This document shows positions 60,117 to 64,000 of a DNA stretch of 64,000 nt, one piece after another (position 1 is the stretch's first letter; every line of letters starts with the position of its first letter). The stretch is from Hemileia vastatrix (taxonomy: Eukaryota; Basidiomycota; Pucciniomycetes; Pucciniales; Zaghouaniaceae). The stretch lies in assembly GCA_030280995.1 (NCBI GenBank), contig JASXTE010000008.1:16134212-16198211 (forward strand), given 5' to 3'. Below the pieces are notes generated by a model. The model saw only the letters and a program-made list of their open reading frames with translations. It did not search any database and was not told the DNA's origin. The position numbers and the translations under genes are program-made.

Positions 60117-60723
60117 CTATTCTAAAACCAGAACTTCCTGAGAAGACTCATGGTCATAAGAGATATTGCTATTACACTCACTGGAGGAATCATCAAGATT
60201 AGCTGGAGTATTTTCAGATTCCTCATTTTGCTCAACAAGATGAATTTTCTTGTCACAGATACGTCCTTTTTTCCATGCTTTTTTAAATTTAAAACAAGTA
60301 TTAGTTGCATATTTCTTTGGAGCAACTGGGGCAGAGGATCTACCAGTTTTTTCTGGAAGTTTTGTTGAAGTCTTTTGTTGGTCATGATAAGATTTAACAG
60401 GATAATTCCTTGGCTCATATCTATTATTTAGTAGGAATTGATTACAGATATTAATAAAGGAAGAATTCTCTCTCACATTCTCAGTCCTTGCCAAAATCAA
60501 ATATCTCAGAGAATTTTGTAATTTATAGAGAATTTTATCTCTCCAAATATCATAATCCATTTTAGGATAAATGGCTCTAAGAATTTTTGTAATTTTCATA
60601 AGGAAATCAATAGTTTTTTCAGGAGAGGAGGACACATATTTAACATTCTCATATAATCTCTTCTGGGAAAGCCTGAATTTGGAACCACCAAATTGATTTT
60701 CAATCCAGGTTTTCCACTCTTTC
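60117..60723 (-). pseudogene. gag: gag (3' part) of chromovirus copy 4
   Basis: Capsid-like region (F-L-M-K-I-T-K-I-L-R, Y-D-I-W-R-D-K-I-L) followed by a basic Pro/Thr region, a degenerate zinc knuckle (N-T-C-F-K-F, R-I-C-D) in which one Cys reads Phe, and an acidic end. Open for 172 codons from 60635. The 5' part of gag is missing because copy 5's LTR starts at 60724, inside the capsid region. The rest should lie right of the window. Confidence 0.88.
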
Positions 60724-62223
60724 TGTCAGCCTGTATATCTCCAGGACTGAGTAAAAAGTAACTATAAGTTATGTTAAACACATGAACTATACATGGGAAT
60801 AATAAATGAGAGTACACAAATAGTATACATAAGTAAAATTATGATAATACACAAAAAATGCCATTATAACACCTTATATACACGCATATATCCACCTTTT
60901 ATAGGTCTTATGTACTTAATATTAAGTTGGAGTATGTTAGGGTAATATTAAGAACCTTAAGTATAAGGCTACATAATTTTTAAGTACACTTAAAGCTGTT
61001 ATATTCATTGTTTTATGCAAAAAACAAGAAATGCGCTTTATTTCACTTAAAAGTTGACTATATGCGCTATAAAATTGAGAATATCAAAATTGCGCTTTGA
61101 CAGATCAATTGGGCTCATTTAGAACTATTGATTTGGCTATTTAAATGCATAAAAATAACACTTTTCAAATTTGGTGTTTTTTATGCCAGAAATGGCTTCT
61201 GTGTACTGGCCACATACTGCCTGCTTTTTTCCCGTGTGAATAGCTTCATTTTTAGCAAAGTTAGCTTTTTCACACTATAATTACCCCACATTCTACGCCC
61301 ACTGTGGGGAAACACACTAAAATAGGCGACAGGCGCTTATTTAGTGTCCTAGCTTAATTAATAATGCATTGACCCTGTTTATATGCACTAATTTCATTAA
61401 TAACCTCACTCTTGGCACTTTATTTCATCACCATGCTTAAATTCGCCTAATTTTAGTCAAGGATTTACCCGTGCAAGCGCCTTCCAAGAACTGCATGTAG
61501 TTACCCCACATCTCACGCTCTTTTTTAAGTTTTTGGGTGGTTTCTCAGTCAATTTTGGTTATTTTTGAATGGGAATTTCACGTAGTATAATGTCAGGATT
61601 AGCCCCATTATTTCTACAGTCAATCCCCCTTATTATTAAGCTATTATTAACCTTAAAAAGTCTCCTTTAGTCCCTAATATTATTGTTTTATATGCATATA
61701 CTCTCTTTTTGTCTTCTTCTTTAATTTTGATGGATTTCCCTTATTATTTCAGGATTTTGGCGGTTATTACTCTTCTAATTATGTCATGGTTCACTGGGAA
61801 TGTTGATGGGAATGTCTATTAGTTGTTTAGAGGCGTGATTTACTGTGTGTTGGGTGGTACATCAAGGGAATCATTGGGGAACTCAGTGTGTATAAAAGGA
61901 GGAGGTTTTTGGGTTGTATTTCTGCATTCTTTATCATTACAATTAACCAATATAACCAAACCAATTACAATACATATCAATTAGTACTTTTATAAGACTT
62001 TTGAATAGTATCTGAATTTATATAATCTATTTTTCTACCAACTATAAAGATTGTAAGCCATATATAAGAATAGTGAGAATTTTATTACTGAGACCTTTAT
62101 ATCTGATTATATTTTACAACTTAGTGGATTAGAACTACAGTATTCATATAGGACCATTAAAATCTTCTAGACAACTGACTATTCAAGCTAGTTCACGTCC
62201 TTGTACTTGACCTTAGCCTGACA
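60724..62223 (+). repeat. 5' LTR of chromovirus copy 5 (1500 bp)
   Basis: TGTCAGCCTG at 60724 to TTAGCCTGACA at 62223. It contains TATAAAAG at 61891-61898 and a GC-richer middle (61190-61520). The junction with copy 4 gag is at 60723/60724. Confidence 0.88.
61891..61898 (+). promoter_or_regulatory. LTR TATA box, copy 5
   Basis: TATAAAAG in GTGTGTATAAAAGGAGGAGG, about 330 bases before the LTR end. Confidence 0.55.
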
Positions 62224-62406
62224 ATTGGGGACCTTTCCTCAAGAATTCTGTTATAATCCTGTAAGTGAAATTTTCAAAAGAAGGTGCACGTAAATAATAT
62301 CCCTATAGAAATATTTGGATAATTACAACAGGTTGGGGTCACTTATATAGTGATTTCAGAAAAAGAAGCCCTGTTATATTATAAAATTGTGATATTGAAT
62401 CAACTA

Positions 62407-62571
62407 TTTTACCACTAATTTAACTTATAATTGTTATTAGTGGGTCGTTCAATAGACCAATTAAATTTGAGATCTTTGCAGATAAAATTTTTACCACTAA
62501 TTTAACATATAATTGTTCTTAGTGGGAGTCTGTCAATAGACCAATTAAATTTGTGATCTTTGCAGATAATA
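62407..62571 (+). repeat. Two direct 81-82-bp repeats in the leader of copy 5
   Basis: TTTTACCACTAATTTAAC begins at 62407 and again at 62488; each copy ends with GATCTTTGCAGATAA. The repeat ends look like splice acceptors (TTTGCAG), and a GTAAGTG at 62260 could be a donor for an intron in the untranslated leader. Confidence 0.75.
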
Positions 62572-62891
62572 AACCAATTAAACTGATTAATTGTTTTCTT
62601 TTAACAGGACTCTTAATCTTTTCTTTTATTGGTTTGTAAAATTCATTAAATATTTAGAAAGAATCATACTGACAGTTGTTTTCTTTTGAATATAAAAACA
62701 CGGCTACATATTGTAGACCAGTTAAATCAAGTGACCACATAAAAGCATATTTGACTTTTGGCACTTAAATATTCACTTCATACCAATAAGTAAGCAATAA
62801 AATTGTCTTCAGTGGTATTGATAAATACTGATAAAACTCCTTTTTGAAGTTTTCATATCTAAACTTTCAATTCTTTAAATTCCACGTAAAA

Positions 62892-63429
62892 ATGTGTGAC
62901 AACAATGACATTGTAAGTAATAAGGTAAAACCTTATAACTTAAGACCTAGAGCTGAAAGACCTGTTACAGGACATTCAAATGGAGGGCCAGGACTCTCCC
63001 ATAATCAACAACACTCCGTCAATGTCTCTGGAGGAAAGGGAAAAGCTTTTAAAGCAGGTTTCAATAAAGAAAACAAAAAATACTTTACAAGAACAAGTTC
63101 ACTCCCTATCCACCCTACTGAACACCTTGACAATAAGAGTCAACAATATAGTGGACCAGATCAACAATCTGGAAAAGAGAGCAGCTCAAGGTTTCATAGA
63201 AGTCAACCAAGCTCTAGTGGACATAAAGACTCAACCACCAACAGTGCCACCCAACAATTCCATAGCAACACCTCCAGCCCAAGAGGAGGACCAAAAAATT
63301 ACTGTAAGCAAATGGAAATGGGATTGGTACGCCCAAAACTACAACAATCCTCAACAGCAGGGCTCCAGCAGTCACCCTTACAGGGGAAAGCCAAGGAGAG
63401 GCAGGGGAAGTGGGATAAGACCTTGGTAA
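62892..63429 (+). CDS. Overlapping gag-leader protein of copy 5, spliced frame (159 aa if spliced)
   Basis: Joining 62892-62912 to 62971-63429 gives a 159-residue protein. It begins with seven residues shared with Gag, then M-E-G-Q, a Lys-rich helical stretch (S-L-E-E-R-E-K-L-L), a heptad-like coiled coil (about 63070-63190), K-W-K-W-D-W (63313-63330) and a basic Gly/Arg tail ending in W and TAA. Copy 1's second frame has the matching S-I-E-E-K-D-T, coiled coil, K-W-D-W, H-P-C-K-G-K and final W. Function unknown. The basic tail suggests nucleic-acid binding, and the coiled coil suggests self-association or binding to Gag. Confidence 0.5.
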
Positions 63430-63698
63430 GTCATCCAACTTCTTATGATCAATTATATCAACCTGAAAATAAATTACTTATAGGTAATGAGATTGATAAG
63501 AAAATATTGGATATTATTGATAAGGATTTAAAGGATTATTCATTTGAACAGAATATGTTAAACTTGTCTTTACATGAGGACAATGTAAATAGTTTTATTG
63601 ATCACCAGGAAAATACTATTAATATAAAAATGGAATCAAATGAATTAAATCTTGACCCTGAAAATGAGTCTTCTGAATTGGACACGGAAAAAATATAA
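62892..63698 (+). CDS. gag: gag of copy 5, unspliced frame
   Basis: ATG at 62892 is chosen over the upstream in-frame ATG at 62844 because copies 1 and 2 start at the matching place. The frame has Y-N-L-R-P-R at about residue 15, a Ser/Gln-rich middle, M-E-M-G-L-V (about 63312) and S-P-L-Q-G-K (about 63370), both shared with copies 1 and 2, then an acidic region. The TAA at 63696 is followed by the same frame reading on as coiled coil to the window end, so this stop is probably a mutation. Expected product: the Gag structural protein. The capsid domain lies beyond the window. Confidence 0.6.
   Translation: MCDNNDIVSNKVKPYNLRPRAERPVTGHSNGGPGLSHNQQHSVNVSGGKGKAFKAGFNKENKKYFTRTSSLPIHPTEHLDNKSQQYSGPDQQSGKESSSRFHRSQPSSSGHKDSTTNSATQQFHSNTSSPRGGPKNYCKQMEMGLVRPKLQQSSTAGLQQSPLQGKAKERQGKWDKTLVSHPTSYDQLYQPENKLLIGNEIDKKILDIIDKDLKDYSFEQNMLNLSLHEDNVNSFIDHQENTINIKMESNELNLDPENESSELDTEKI
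62913..62970 (+). other. Putative 58-nt intron in gag leader, copy 5
   Basis: GTAAGT donor (62913-62918), CTGAA branch-like motif (62953-62957), TTACAG acceptor (62965-62970). Same position and length as in copies 1 and 2 although the sequence between has diverged. Confidence 0.6.
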
Positions 63699-64000
63699 TA
63701 TTTTTTAAAAGAGAATCCAATGGAATCAAAAATAATAAGTAAATTATTATTGAGAATCGAAAAATTGGAAGAGTTCTCAAAAGAGTCAAACATTAATACA
63801 GAAAATGTATTATTACAACTAACACAATCATTGAGTACCACAGCCAATAAATTAAAAATTATTGAAAATTCAAATAATGAATTAATCAATGAGAATAAAA
63901 GATTAAAATCTGAGATTAGAAATTTAGAAAGTAAATTAGAACACTCTCAGAATATTATGGCTACCATAGAGGGACGTGTAAAATTGTCTTTTTCAAATGT
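63430..64000 (+). pseudogene. gag: gag coiled-coil region of copy 5 (continues beyond window)
   Basis: In the main gag frame, after the TAA at 63696, the sequence reads on without another stop: L-L-R-I-E-K-L-E-E, then a long helical region with N-E-L-I-N-E-N-K-R-L-K-S. It corresponds to 1600-1880 of copy 1, so only the one stop separates it from the upstream gag. Confidence 0.6.

Larger units (their letters stand above)
60724..64000 (+). mobile_element. Chromovirus copy 5 (5' end; runs out of window)
   Basis: A full LTR (60724-62223) followed by leader and gag, inserted in copy 4's gag in the opposite direction. LTR start and internal start (ATTGGGGACC) match copy 1's type, but the LTR is longer (1500 against 1156) and gag is quite diverged, so it is a separate family. 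Gag has few stops in the visible part, so it is the youngest-looking element here. Confidence 0.88.

Noticed and set aside
1..64000. tRNA and rRNA genes
   Set aside because: No cloverleaf A/B box pair or rRNA-like stretch was noticed by reading; a covariance-model scan would be needed to exclude a tRNA firmly.

Overview
This window is an AT-rich fungal repeat region made almost entirely of decayed transposable elements. I found no intact host gene that I can name, and no rRNA, tRNA or CRISPR array. Three things point to Basidiomycota: a Tnp2-type CACTA transposase, chromodomain Ty3/Gypsy polyproteins, and a second Gypsy lineage whose integrase and C-terminal end resemble those of rust fungi and mushrooms. 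From remembered family resemblance, the rusts (Pucciniales, some of which have very large AT-rich genomes) are my best guess, but nothing here proves it.

Layout. 1-7983: a chromovirus (copy 1, + strand) sitting inside the gag of an older relative in the opposite direction (copy 2, 7984-9812, -). 9.8-11.65 kb: an unrecognised, broken multi-exon gene (-). 12.16-16.0 kb: a 1.08-kb LTR-like block followed by small Cys-rich/Pro-Ser-rich gag-like genes and a minisatellite. 15.95-16.78 kb: a four-unit 238-bp tandem repeat with strong hairpins. 17.6-23.1 kb: a dead CACTA-type DNA transposon (Tnp2 transposase plus a second gene, both -). 24.2-27.7 kb: an unrecognised broken gene (+) and an SNF2-type helicase pseudogene (-). 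28.3-40.5 kb: a second Gypsy lineage (gag and pol, +) between LTR copies that face each other, with MITEs and more Cys-rich gag-like genes. 40.5-41.0 kb: low-complexity ATGCAT-rich DNA. 42.1-48.7 kb: a tandem array of about 1.65-kb units full of hairpins, carrying two CACTA-type MITEs and a solo LTR (48.74-51.11 kb), which itself carries a 1.09-kb insert. 52.4-53.8 kb: an integrase-end fragment of the second Gypsy lineage (-). 55.1-60.7 kb: chromovirus copy 4 (-). From 60.724 kb: chromovirus copy 5 (+), inserted in copy 4's gag and leaving the window.

How it fits together. The elements date each other by nesting: the hairpin array is older than the solo LTR, which is older than the 1.09-kb insert; chromovirus gags are broken by later chromoviruses; non-autonomous CACTA MITEs are flanked by clean 3-bp duplications, and neighbouring array units serve as empty sites. 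Every pol gene has stops, frameshifts or lost catalytic residues. Only copy 5 looks open so far, and only its first 1.8 kb of internal sequence is visible.

Two patterns stand out. (1) The chromovirus gag leader keeps a 58-nt intron-like segment (GTAAGT donor, branch-point-like motif, CAG acceptor) at the same place and length in three diverged copies. It would switch translation from one gag reading frame to an overlapping second one. (2) Two tandem arrays 27 kb apart, with different unit sequences, share a paired-hairpin module whose two hairpins are 102 bp apart in every pair measured.
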